64,000 nucleotides of DNA, taken from Diploptera punctata (lineage: Eukaryota > Arthropoda > Insecta > Blattodea > Blaberidae). Made by a program: the position numbers and the translations under genes. Location of the stretch: positions 248,001-312,000 of the forward strand of contig JASPKZ010001234.1 of NCBI GenBank assembly GCA_030220185.1. The letters are read 5' to 3'. Positions 1 to 9,071 of the stretch are shown one piece after another. Position 1 is the stretch's first letter; the number at the start of each line of letters is the position of its first letter. The notes under the pieces were generated by a model. That model was not told the origin of the DNA. It saw only the letters and a list, made by a program, of their open reading frames with translations, and made no database searches.

Positions 1-74
1 CGTTTAAAGTTTAAGTCATTATTCACTATTTATTTTTAGCGCCAAAATAACAATACTGGATATTGCAAGTTATT

Positions 75-345
75 TTCCTTGTTTGACAGTTAATTTCGGA
101 CAGTATGGGAACGGTACCCACACAGATCGTAAGGAATTTGGATAGCTGTTATAAATAGGTGCTCCAGGTTGAGAAAACCAGCTATAACGGCTGGGGACTC
201 GACATGCTGACCACATGTCACCTCTACACTGGCAGGATGGATGTCTTCCTCTGTGATTATTCACATTTAGATGTGAGTTCAACAGCTGGCTGATAAGCAA
301 AAGGCCTTCTAGGCTTGCCGCGCCATGAAGTAAAATGTGTAATGA
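75..345 (+). repeat. SINE-B copy, 5'-truncated
   Basis: This stretch matches the body of a repeat also seen at 11563-11880, 21636-21969 and about 51745-52060. Shared blocks are CAGTATGGGA, GGTACCCAC, GGAATTTGGATAGCT, CCCCTACACTGGCAGGATG and GGCCTTCTAGGC. The complete copy at 21.6 kb begins with a tRNA-like head, which is missing here. The short reading frames crossing it are not genes. Confidence 0.7.
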
Positions 346-658
346 CTAAAGAGCTATATTATTAAAATAACTTCTCCTCTTATGGCACCCTAGGACAAGA
401 AAATAGTATTCATTAGGCGTATATTAATGCAAAAGTGGTAATCGTAAAGGGAATTTAACATTTATAAACCTGTCGAAAAAACATGGCTGTTTGTTTAGAA
501 GAGCCGTGGTCTTCTTATTTGTGTCACAGTCCGCGTGGGCCTTAATCTCCTCTATGGCCTTCTTCCATCATTCTGCCTCCACTTCTTTATTCCAAATCCT
601 TTCACTTCTGCTTGTACACAATTCCACCATCTTGTTCTTCATCTTCTATATTTGTATT

Positions 659-997
659 CCATCCATCCATCCATAGTAATTCTGCCCGAAGGCAGGCCCT
701 TCACTGCAATCATAGCATTTTCATGCTATGCTTGCAGCTTTACTATGGAATTGTATGTGTGGTAGCTTCCCGTTGCTTTCCACACCGGTGAAGGATGATG
801 ATGATAATGATAAGGATGATGATGGTGGCCATATGATTTCGGGGACCATTTAGGCCTTAAAGTTTTCCTGACATTTGTCTTACAGGTGAGAAAAAACCCG
901 ATTAAAACCTCACCCAGAAAACTGCTCCCTCCGGGGATCGAACCCGGGCTCGCTGCCTGACAAGGCAGCACGCTACCTCGAGACCACAGCAGTGGAC
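659..997 (-). repeat. SINE-A, full-length copy with target duplication
   Basis: This is a tRNA-derived SINE on the minus strand. The right end carries the tRNA-like head with a B box (GGTTCGATCCC type). The centre reads, on the minus strand, CTCACCTGTAAGACAAATGTC then GGCCATC(ATC)n. The left end is the conserved tail GAAGG-CCTGCCTTCGGGCAGAATT followed by ATGG repeats. The flanks ATATTTGTATT (648-658) and ATATTTGTGTT (998-1008) form an 11-bp target-site duplication with one mismatch. Peptides rich in histidine and tyrosine across it are translations of the ATG/ATC repeats. Confidence 0.88.
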
Positions 998-1104
998 ATA
1001 TTTGTGTTATGGGAATAATATTCCGTGCCGAGTAAAGTCGTTCAAGAATATGGATGATCGGTTTAAAAGAGTGTCCGTCTGAAGATATTTTAATATGTGT
1101 ATAC

Positions 1105-1155
1105 GCGTGTGTATATATATATATATATTATATATATATATATATATATTATACA
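1105..1155. repeat. (TA)n microsatellite
   Basis: Imperfect TA tract bordering the tRNA-like module at 1193-1270. Confidence 0.9.
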
Positions 1156-1192
1156 CGTACTCCGTATATGTATATATGACGTAAGAAAATGA

Positions 1193-1272
1193 AATGCCTG
1201 GACAGGATTTGAACCTCGACCTCTGGGTTGGTATCCCAGCCTGTTATCCATTACACCATCGGACAAATCCAA
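1193..1272 (-). repeat. tRNA-like module, degenerate
   Basis: Read on the minus strand it resembles a tRNA: an A-box-like GGTGTAATGGATAACAGG, an anticodon arm CTGGG-ATACCAA-CCCAG with a seven-base loop, and a B-box-like AGGTTCAAATCC. The T stem has two mismatches and the implied anticodon (ACC) is unusual, so a functional tRNA is unlikely. It lies between TA microsatellites, and its flank (CAATACAAACAT...TTTCTTATATAT) resembles the flank of the module at 1384-1470. It is probably the head of an old tRNA-derived repeat. Confidence 0.5.
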
Positions 1273-1289
1273 TACAAACATTTATCTTT

Positions 1290-1292
<3 letters not shown>

Positions 1293-1342
<50 letters not shown>
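1293..1342. repeat. (TA)n microsatellite
   Basis: About 50 bp of TA repeats between two tRNA-like modules. Confidence 0.95.
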
Positions 1343-1345
<3 letters not shown>

Positions 1346-1383
1346 GCATTTGGCAATGACGGCAAATATGATATGAAAAGAAA

Positions 1384-1470
1384 AATGAATGCTTGAATCG
1401 GGATTTGAACCCGAGTCTCTAAACTCTGTACGTTTAGCGCTCTAAATATCTGAGCCACTCAAGCATTCCA
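1384..1470 (-). repeat. tRNA-like module, uninterrupted
   Basis: The minus strand folds as a tRNA-like cloverleaf. The acceptor is GCTTGAG pairing with TTCAAGC, the D stem GCTC/GAGC, and the anticodon arm CTAAAC/GTTTAG around a seven-base loop (GTACAGA). The T arm is TCGGG-TTCAAAT-CCCGA. A six-base-pair anticodon stem, an odd anticodon (ACA) and the repeat context argue against a working tRNA gene. The same sequence in the opposite orientation lies at 1553-1612 plus 4150-4190, where a hAT transposon split it. This copy is therefore the empty-site reference for that insertion. Confidence 0.6.
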
Positions 1471-1604
1471 ACACAAACATACGGTTTCTTATATATGTAG
1501 TATGCGTGCCTCTAAATATGTAGTGATACTACATATATAAGAAAATGTATGTTTGTGTTGGAATACTTGAGTGGCTCAGATGGTTAGAGCGCTAAACGTA
1601 CATA

Positions 1605-1612
1605 GTTTAGAG
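1605..1612. other. Left 8-bp target duplication of hAT element
   Basis: GTTTAGAG here is repeated exactly at 4150-4157 on the other side of the transposon. Eight base pairs is the hAT hallmark. Confidence 0.9.
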
Positions 1613-4149
1613 CAGCGGTACTCATTACGCGGCCCGCGGGCCGCATGCGGCTCTTGAAGATATTTATTAGGCTCTTGGAATAATTTTACCTTCATTACAT
1701 TACATTTAAATTTTTAATTCTAAGTATAAAATAATATTATCTTTATTGAAATTCTACAAAACTTTGGATATCCCTGTGTCATTCCGAGCAGTACAGTACC
1801 GCACGTGTTCAACAATGCAATGTCCTGGCTAGTGTTATTGGTTTTGAATATGTGTACGTTTGTTTTTAAAACCGTTTAAACTTCTACATTGTCGTCCGAA
1901 TCTTTCACAATGAAATATTATACAATTTAGTTTCTATGAACAAGCGACTGGTTACTGTGTTACCTAATCAGTGAAGTGAAGTGAAGTGAATTTCAGTGTT
2001 TAATAATGGCTGGTGTTTTTTCGAAAGGGAAAAAGAGAAAACTCGAAGATGAAGGAAGAGTTTTTCAAGATACTTGGGAGCATGAATTTTTCTTCATACC
2101 TGCTTAAAAGGAAGGCAGTGCGATGTGTTTATTATGTCGAGACGTAGTTCAAGGTTATAAACGATTTAATCTTAATAGGCATTATAAAACGGTGCATTCA
2201 AATTTTGAGTGCAAATATCCTAAAGATTCTAAATTTAGAGCAGAAAAACTAAAAACATTAAAAATGTCAATAGTGTCTGAACGGAAAATGATGTTGGATA
2301 CCGTAAGTGAAAATGAATTGATAACAAAAGCATCATATGAAGTAGCAGAAATTTTAGCACGCAAAATGAAACCGTTTGCCGATGCAGAGATTTTTAAGGA
2401 GTGTTTTCTAGTCGTTTGTGACACATTATTTTCTAAATTCCCAAATGCAAAACAGATAAAAAGTGGCATACAAAAGTTACAACTTTCCGATTCTACTTGT
2501 GTTAGGAGAGTTAACGAAATGTCTGTAGACATGCTCCTTTGTACTCTCGATGAAATTCGTGAATGTGACTATTTCAGCCTTGCTCTGGATTCGTCCACAG
2601 ATATTAGTTCCACCTCTCAGTTGTTTTTATTTGTTAAATATCGTAATAAGATAGGGATTATAAAGGAAGAATTTTTAACTGTAATACCTATGACAGGTCA
2701 GACACGGGGAATAGATTTTTTTGAAGCAGTTAAATCTTTTTTTGACAAATACAGAATTGACCTAAACAAACTTTTATCAGTGTGCACTGACGGTTGTCCC
2801 TCAATGGTAGGTTGTCATACAGGATTCATTTCTCTGTTAAAAAACATTTAAATAGAGACCACTTATTAACATACCATTGCATTTTACATCAAGAAAATCT
2901 TGCTGCTAAATTTGACGAAACTTTCAGATCTGTGATGAAGAAAGTAATTAACATTGTTAATTTCATTAGATCACGTGAACTAAATCATAGGCAATTCATA
3001 GAATTTCTCAAAGAGCTTAATTCACAGTATGATGATGTTATTTATCACAGTGAGGTCAGGTGGCTGAGTAAAGGAAGAGTTTTGGAACGATTTTTTAATC
3101 TTCGCCATGAAATAAAACTCTTTTTAAGTGAACGAGATAAAGAATGCCCTGAACTAGACTCTTCTTCATGGTGGTTAAAAGTTGGCTTCCTGGCTGACAT
3201 AACAGGAATACTGAATGATGTCCAAATTAAAATGCAAGGTACAAATAAACTTATTACTCAGTTCACAAGTGCAATTTTTTCTTTAGAAGAAAAATTAAAA
3301 ATGTATACAGAAGAACTTAGTAATAATGATTTCACTAGTTTCCCATGTTTCCAACATCTTATTGAAGAATATTCAGAGAAGAAATAAACTTGCAACCCTT
3401 CATAGAATTGCTCACTGTACTACACCATGATTTCAGCGCGAGATTTAATGATTTTAGAAAGTTTCGAAACCCATTTCGATTAGTTGAAAATCCCTGGTCA
3501 ATAACGACAACAGATGTAACTGGGTTGTCAATTTTTGGTCCTGAGATTAGAAATCTAAAAAATGAACTTATTGATCTCCAGCAGGATTCAGAACTGGAAG
3601 GTATTTTTCAAGAGAAACGAAAAACGAATTCAATTTTAGAGTTTTGGAATACAGTTCCAGAAAAACAGTTCGAAAACTTGGTGTCGTGTGCATATAAAAT
3701 TCTGTGTCTTTTTGGATCAACATATGTTTGTGAAATGACTTTCAGTAAGATAAAGTTCATCAAGGGTAAACATAGATCTCGTCTCATCAATGTGAACTTG
3801 GAAAACCTGCTGCGGATATGTGTGGCAAATCAACCAGCTCGTATTGACAAAATTGTGCAGGAGAGTAGCAGAGTTCGACCATCAACTTCACAGCAGTAAT
3901 CTACACAACTGTAAGTTGCCTTAAAATTATGTACAATACCGTAATAATAATAATAATAATAAAATAATAAACAGTTAATTATTAACAAAAATTAAATGAC
4001 AGTAATCAGTAATTGTGTTTTGTCCATAAATGTAAAAAAAAAAAAAACTGCGTGTTACCAAGACTGAGAACTGTGAAATTTGGTGCAGCTCTCGAACAGA
4101 TATGGTTTCTTATATTTGGCTCTCTTCTAATTTCTAGTGAGTACCACTG
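1613..4149 (+). mobile_element. hAT DNA transposon (Charlie/GTF2IRD2-like lineage), inactivated
   Basis: This is a 2537-bp class II element. The left end is CAGCGGTACTCATTACG and the right end, reverse-complemented, is CAGTGGTACTCACTAG. These give short imperfect inverted repeats of the CAG-GGTACTCA type. GC-rich GCGGCCCGCGGGCCGC follows the left end, a feature common near hAT termini. An 8-bp duplication, GTTTAGAG, flanks it. It carries one transposase gene (2006-3899) broken by a stop and two frameshifts. It sits inside a tRNA-like repeat whose intact copy survives at 1384-1470. Confidence 0.9.
2006..3899 (+). pseudogene. hAT transposase (BED zinc finger, GTF2IRD2/SCAND3-like), three lesions
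   Basis: The likely start is the ATG at 2006, giving MAGVFSKGKKRKL. An in-frame TAA at 2105-2107 interrupts the BED-type zinc finger, which continues as MCLLCRDVV...LNRHYKTVH (C-x2-C...H-x4-H). The first segment runs to 2851. There an A-run near 2836-2841 is one base short and the frame moves on. The second segment (to 3387) holds the family blocks YHCILHQENLAAK, VNFIRSRELNHRQF and YHSEVRWLSKGRVLERF. A second frameshift near 3384-3390 leads to the last segment with the hAT dimerisation region LFGSTYVCEMTFSKIKFIK and HRSRL. The blocks CTDGCPSMVG and DSSTDISSTSQL cover the RNase-H-like catalytic core. Order and spacing match the vertebrate and insect GTF2IRD2/SCAND3-like hAT proteins I know. 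The assignment to hAT is firm; the subfamily is inference. The gene is not functional as it stands. Confidence 0.88.
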
Positions 4150-4157
4150 GTTTAGAG
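4150..4157. other. Right 8-bp target duplication of hAT element
   Basis: GTTTAGAG, identical to 1605-1612. Beyond it the tRNA-like module resumes with TTCGGGTTCAAATCC. Confidence 0.9.
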
Positions 4158-4204
4158 ATTCGGGTTCAAATCCAGACTCAAGCATTCATTTTTCTTTTCA
4201 TATC

Positions 4205-4206
<2 letters not shown>

Positions 4207-4245
<39 letters not shown>

Positions 4246-4260
4246 CATACATGCATACAT
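4207..4260. repeat. (TA)n and (CATA)n microsatellite
   Basis: TA repeats followed by ACATACATACATGCATACAT, at the outer edge of the tRNA-like palindrome. Confidence 0.9.
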
Positions 4261-4417
4261 TAATACATTTAACAGTTAAAATCATCCTTTTTGAAAGATT
4301 ACATCTTGCTTTATATTGAAAGTATCTCCGTGAAAATAGATAAACGAATTTAAAAAATATAAATATATTCACTTAAACACTCTACCAACATTATTTTAAA
4401 CTCTACCACATAAATTG

Positions 4418-4640
4418 TGATCGAACGTGGTCTAGTGGTTATGTTTATAGCCTCTAGTTCCGAAAGTCGCGGGTTCAGACCTAGTCGAGTTCGATGGATT
4501 TTTTTAGGATGGTAAAATCAATAAACCAATCTTCCGAGAGGGACTTTATACCGTTGGTCGGCGTCTGAAGATTTTTCAGGTCGAAAAAAACCTTAAGCCT
4601 GAAAAAGGCCTCTAAGAAAAATTTATCAATCTTCATCATC
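4418..4640 (+). repeat. SINE-C copy
   Basis: The tRNA-like head shows an A box (TGGTCTAGTGGTTA) and a B box (GGGTTCAGACC). It is followed by GATGGATTTTTTTAGGATGG and GACTTTATACCG. The same order appears in reverse at 11880-12215 and 58199-58591. Confidence 0.7.
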
Positions 4641-4765
4641 AAATTAATACCTTAATTGCTTACTAAATGCCTCATTGGATGAATTTTTCAACCGAAATTA
4701 AACCACGACCCCGGTTGCCCAATTTGTTATTGTTTCCATAACACCTATTCCTAAGCCGCTCGATC

Positions 4766-5017
4766 TCCGGATTTGACGTTTAGGTTGTACGATGGGTAAA
4801 GGAAGTACTCGCCCTCTACTGCCAATAAGGAAATGGTTGATTTGTGAGTGAACGTCTGCCACAACCAATCACTGCTTTTGACGCAGCTATAGCTCGCTAG
4901 TAAGGTTTGAAATTGCTAATATTTTTCAGCTGTATGTCTGCTAACCGCATACATAAAGCGGTCCCTCCAACTGAATATCCATATCGGCAATACTGTCGTT
5001 AAAACGCCAGGGCCGGA
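4766..5017 (-). mobile_element. MITE-H copy (252 bp)
   Basis: The ends TCCGGATTTGACGTTTA and, reverse-complemented, TCCGGCCCTGGCGTTTT are imperfect inverted repeats. The interior (ATTGGTTGTGGCAGAC, CGCTTTATGTATGCGGTTAGC, GATATGGATATTCAG on the minus strand) matches 20661-20910 in the opposite orientation and at nearly the same length. No clear target duplication was seen and there is no coding capacity. The superfamily is not determined. Confidence 0.6.
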
Positions 5018-5419
5018 GAATCAGTAGCTTCACTGTAGGCTATACAAATGTCTAAAAATTCACAGAAACTGTTATGATATCATAGACATGAGTCAGACAT
5101 TTGTTTTTTGTAATTAAAAGCAGTAGATTTTCAGTTTTTATGGTTGTTATAGAAACAATACGAATCGGATAACTGCGGTCGTGGCTTAGACTTTGATTGA
5201 GAAATCCACCCATAGAGTCGGTATGCTGACTACATGCCATTCATGACATCTATAGGTAAATAAGCGTAATTCAATTAGCTTGGTCTAGAAACTCCATACA
5301 AAGTAGAGGCTATGGCTAGAATCAATGGGCCGTCAAGCCAAACAAGCAAGAAAGAGAAAATGGGACGTAAGTGTGGTTACTTTACCATTACTAACAGACG
5401 CTTCCATATCCCCTTAAAA

Positions 5420-5730
5420 CAAAGCGTGTCCAACCTTCTTTGGAAAAGGGCCACTGTCGTTAAGGTGAATTGGTTTGCGGGCCACATGATCCGATTTTTT
5501 AACCTATTAAATAGGATCTAAGACAAGCGTGTCTAACCTTTTTTGGAAAAGGGCTACTGTCGTTAAGGTGAATTGATTTGCGGGCCATATGATCCGATTT
5601 TAACCATATTAAATAGGATCTAAGACAGGCGTGTCTAATCTTTTTTTGGAAAAGGGCTACTGTCGTTAAGGTGAATTGGTTTGCGGGCCACATGGTCCGA
5701 TTTTTTAACCGTATTAAATAGGATCTAAGA
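5420..5730 (+). repeat. Three tandem units of about 103 bp
   Basis: The units begin at about 5421, 5524 and 5627. Each contains GCGTGTC, GGAAAAGGGC(C/T)ACTGTCG, TTTGCGGGCCA and ATTAAATAGGATCTAAGA. They differ by scattered substitutions and small indels, so the expansion is not recent. Confidence 0.9.
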
Positions 5731-6399
5731 TAAACCAATGAATTTAAACATAAAATAGCTAATATAATGATATATTATTTTTATTAAAATATTATTCATA
5801 TATTAGTTAAATTATTTTTAAGATTGAATTAAATGTATATTTTTTCATGTATAATCTAATTATAAAATCTAAATTGAACGGTATTTTCTAGCCGCTATAC
5901 TCAGAAGCCATAATTAACACTTATAAAACTCACAGAATTAATTATATAATTCAAACCTCTCACTAACACTGACACTATAATATGAGCGAAAAACTGCAAA
6001 CTGGAAACTAGCACAAAATGTAACGATAATAAAACATCTGGCACACACTCGCCTTTGAAAATAGTAACCGCGCGGTCAACAATGCACGGAGACGTCAAAG
6101 CGATGCGCGGTAGGTGGAATCATAAATAAAAATTTGGGCTGAGTGTTTCTTAAAACGGATGTGATTTCTCCATGTTTTGTAAGAGTATGACTAGGATGAA
6201 CTTTCGCAAACACATGTGTTGGAAACAGAAATAGTCTTAATTGTTCAAGTTTATCTTATACAAAATAGAATTACTTATTTCATAAATTATATTAGACTAT
6301 AACTTACAAATATCACTGCGGGCCGAATGCAATGTGATGAGCAAATATCATTCCGGGCCGCATGCGATGGGATCGAGGGCCGCGGGTTGGACATACCTG
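5420..6399. mobile_element. Non-autonomous hAT-type element with triplicated left end
   Basis: The left end is CAAAGCGTGTCCAACC and the right end, reverse-complemented, is CAGGTATGTCCAACCC. The exact 8-bp flank CCTTAAAA occurs at 5412-5419 and 6400-6407, so this is a complete 980-bp insertion with hAT-style target duplication. The first 310 bp are three tandem units of about 103 bp, each beginning with the terminal-repeat motif GCGTGTC(C/T)AA. The right end contains GCGGGCC-type segments as in other hAT termini. No transposase is encoded, so it must have been moved by a related autonomous element. Confidence 0.85.
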
Positions 6400-6407
6400 C
6401 CTTAAAA

Positions 6408-7200
6408 TATTGTTAGGCTAATGCCATTATTGGAAAAGGGAAGCTAGAATATGTTTTGTGAGTTGGAAACGGGAGTTATCTGCAAATCGTGGGGTTAGTT
6501 GGAGATACAATTTCTCATAATGAATAATTCATTACACAGAGGAAGAATGTTAGCTGGTCGCTAATTTCAGCTCCTGCAACACGTGGTGGAAACTCTTTAA
6601 GTTTCTCTCCAGTTTTATTTTTTCTTCGTTTCCAATTTCCATTCGTCTTGTTGTATCTCTGTTTGTTCTGCCTTGTAACTCATCACTGACTGCCTGTTTA
6701 AATTTGTATTTTCTGAAGAAAATTGCATTTTTATTCTTTTGCTCCAGGCTAAAAGGAGCAATTCATTTTACATCAACTCGTTCTTTATTGGTTAGAAACA
6801 AAGATGTGATTCATTTGCAAATGGCTGTATTGTAATTATAACTTAAATGTTAATAGAAGATCATAATTTTATTTTATCTACATCAACCTCGTTCTACTGG
6901 TGCAGTGACCGTTTGAAAAGTATTTTGTGGTTCTCTTCTTCCATTGCACAAGTAATACGTTTGTCATGCCCCAAAATTTATCGGCTTTGTAAAGACGTAT
7001 CATTGTTTAATGTTGTGATAGCCCGGAAATTATAATCAAAATGGCGTTACTATATTTAATGATTTAAATTATTAAGACCTTTTTAGTAGTTTTTTTTAAA
7101 TAAAAGTGCGTATATATCCGGTTGCCTCGTACTTGGCACACATTGTCACAAAAACATATTTTGCTGACACTTTTCCATGAGGTGAAAGCCACTCCCTTAT
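6408..7200. other. No recognised feature
   Basis: AT-rich sequence with only short frames. I see no repeat family, RNA or conserved protein motif here. Confidence 0.6.
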
Positions 7201-7202
7201 AA

Positions 7203-7228
7203 GTATATATATATATATATATATATAG
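7203..7228. repeat. (TA)n microsatellite
   Basis: About 25 bp of TA repeats. Confidence 0.9.
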
Positions 7229-7529
7229 CCTACTCGGAGTTTCCCCAAAAGCGATCTCGTCGGGGGTTGGAGAGAGTGTTCTAACCCGTCATGTAAGTCA
7301 TCGCAGCGACTCGTCTTCGCTCGAATGGACTTACGTAAGTCGGCTTAGTTATTTGTCATGATATTACCATAGAATATTATATGATTGATATCGTTTGACA
7401 TTAAACTCAGCATAGAACTTCGCAGTAATGCACTTTAATTAGAGAAAAAAAAATACTAGTTAAGATGTCGTTGCGCCAGCCTACTTTATAAACATTGTGG
7501 ATTAATTAATAACTTCTATTATAAGATAA

Positions 7530-7660
7530 AAACTTAAAATATGCACCCTTTTGGCAGGTGCCGTCGTCCTGAACTATGTTAAAATATTATATTTAAAATA
7601 TTATCTGGAGGCCTTTCGGAAGTTAACTTCCATTATCAGCAGTATGAGCTTCTGCTACTA
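7530..7660 (-). repeat. Penelope pseudo-LTR (left, inverted)
   Basis: Reverse complement of 8275-8425. On the minus strand it contains CTGATAATGGAAGTTAACTT followed by CCGAAAGG, a hammerhead-core-like arrangement. Confidence 0.7.
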
Positions 7661-7689
7661 GTTCTTGTTGTTTATGACGATGTAGACTC

Positions 7690-8260
7690 CAGGTGTCTGT
7701 AGTAGCAACTGACTTGTTTTGACGATCTCGTATAAGGGGTTGTTTGACTGGGGTGCGTTCTCATTAAGAAGTAAGGTGTGTTTGTTTCTTTTATAATCTC
7801 AAGGTCTTCAAATATATTTATCTTTTCCGGATTGTTTTCTCTGTGAATTATCGTTATTTTCTATTGTGTTCATTTGGTGACCGGCGTTAATGAGATGTTT
7901 GGCATAGCTTGATTTATCATCCGCGTATATGAAACCTTTTATGTGTTACTTATATCATGTATTAAAGTTCCTGCTTGTCCTGCCAACATAGAATTTATTA
8001 CAATCTTTACATGTTAGTTTGTGGATCCCTTGTTGTTGAATTTGATGTGTTCTTCTATGCCATTGTATATTATGTTGTTTTTTTTTGTTTTATGAACTAT
8101 GTTGATGTTTTTATTTATTTTTTCAAGGTTCTGGCTAGTTTTGTGGTTTCATTTCCCGTGTATGTGAAAGTTACCCATGTTTTATTATGATCAGATTTTC
8201 TTCTTTCAAGTTTTGTTATATTATTTATGTCATTTTTTCTCTTTTGTTTCTTTATAAGTT
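7690..8260 (-). pseudogene. Penelope-like protein C-terminus with GIY-YIG endonuclease domain, broken
   Basis: Read on the minus strand from right to left, the fragments are: WVTFTYTGNETTKLARTLKK; NINIVHKTKKNNIIYNG; then the GIY-YIG start IHKLTCKDCNKFYVGRT; then FIYADDKSSYAKHLINAGHQ and NPLYEIVK. This is the linker plus GIY-YIG nuclease order of Penelope-like elements, in which the nuclease nicks the target DNA. Stops and frameshifts break it at least near the middle of the nuclease (after the FYVGRT block) and again near the end. The catalytic tyrosine-containing FYVG block is still visible. No RT domain lies upstream within the terminal repeats. Confidence 0.7.
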
Positions 8261-8274
8261 TATCAATGATTTGC

Positions 8275-8425
8275 CGAATAACTAGTAGTAGAAGCTCATC
8301 CTGATGATGATGGAAGTTAACTTCCGAAAGGCCTCCAGATAATATTTTAAATGTAATATTTTAACATAGTTGAGGACGACGGCACCTGCCAAAAAGGTAC
8401 ATAGTTTAAGTTTTTATCTTATGAC
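8275..8425 (+). repeat. Penelope pseudo-LTR (right)
   Basis: Inverted partner of 7530-7660. It contains CTGATGATGATGGAAG-TTAA-CTTCCGAAAGG: a CTGATGA core, a GGAAG/CTTCC stem and GAAA. Confidence 0.7.
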
Positions 8426-8472
8426 TATTCACCTCAATGGAATTTGATATGAATTTTATTAGTATTAACTTC

Positions 8473-8475
<3 letters not shown>

Positions 8476-8512
<37 letters not shown>
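8476..8512. repeat. (TTA)n microsatellite
   Basis: About 36 bp of TTA repeats. Confidence 0.9.
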
Positions 8513-9071
8513 CTTATTTCAATTTGTTAAATATATATAATCTTCGTTTTCATATTTATTTTATATACGAATGTGTCTGCCTTAATAACCTAGTTTTTTG
8601 CTATCCTTTCTAGATTTATCTAAATTCTGAACTTGATTTAATGTTAAGCTCGTCTCATTTATATTTATAGTCCTCAGCCTGTAAATTGGTCACGCTACCG
8701 CTTAATAGGAGACGGGCCTTAACAGCATTTGATTTTTTAATATTTTATTTTGCTTAAAATCGTTGGTCATATCGCATGTATGATATTGGAATGTGTAGCA
8801 GAAACTCTACTTTTATTCTCTCCTTAAACGATTCTGTATTCCACTCTGGGACTACAAATAAACCTGATTGAATACAATGCGATACAAAGAACTGAACATC
8901 CCCTGAAATTTGCTACTTCACATTTTTCACAATTATTCTGTTACGTAGCATTTAAAAGGTAAATGTTTCCACTACACGCCTTAATAATCCTTTCGGATGG
9001 TGGGAAGTTAAGGGTCCTTTCTAAACAATAAATACGAGATATGAATCTGGGTGTCTCACCTTCGTTTAAGA

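Larger units (their letters stand above)
1368..1612. repeat. Palindrome of two tRNA-like modules (left arm and interrupted right arm)
   Basis: The tRNA-like unit at 1384-1470 and its flank (CCAACACAAACATACGG...TTATATATGTAGTAT) are repeated in reverse complement at about 1528-1612. The reverse copy resumes after the hAT element at 4150-4207 and ends in AAGCATTCATTTTTCTTTTC, mirroring the left end. The centre of symmetry is near 1517. Both outer edges run into TA microsatellites. The whole is an inverted dimer, a foldback structure of roughly 300 bp before the hAT insertion. Confidence 0.7.
7530..8425 (-). mobile_element. Penelope-like retroelement remnant with inverted terminal repeats
   Basis: Segments at 7530-7660 and 8275-8425 are reverse complements of each other. 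Shared blocks include TGGCAGGTGCCGTCGTCC, GGAGGCCTTTCGGAAGTTAA and the GTAGAAGCTCAT region. Between them the minus strand encodes the C-terminal part of a Penelope-like protein. Penelope elements often carry pseudo-LTRs in inverted orientation, and the layout fits. The reverse-transcriptase core is absent, so only the 3' part of the gene survives. Confidence 0.78.

Noticed and set aside
726..971. Histidine-rich protein, also at 19.3, 56.1 and 60.3 kb
   Set aside because: All are the same SINE-A sequence read through its ATG/ATC repeats.
1384..1470. A functional tRNA gene on the minus strand
   Set aside because: The cloverleaf is good, but the anticodon stem is one pair too long, the anticodon is unusual, and the unit is part of a repeated palindrome.
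5420..5730. CRISPR-like array
   Set aside because: The three units are contiguous with no unique spacers, and they form the end of a hAT element.
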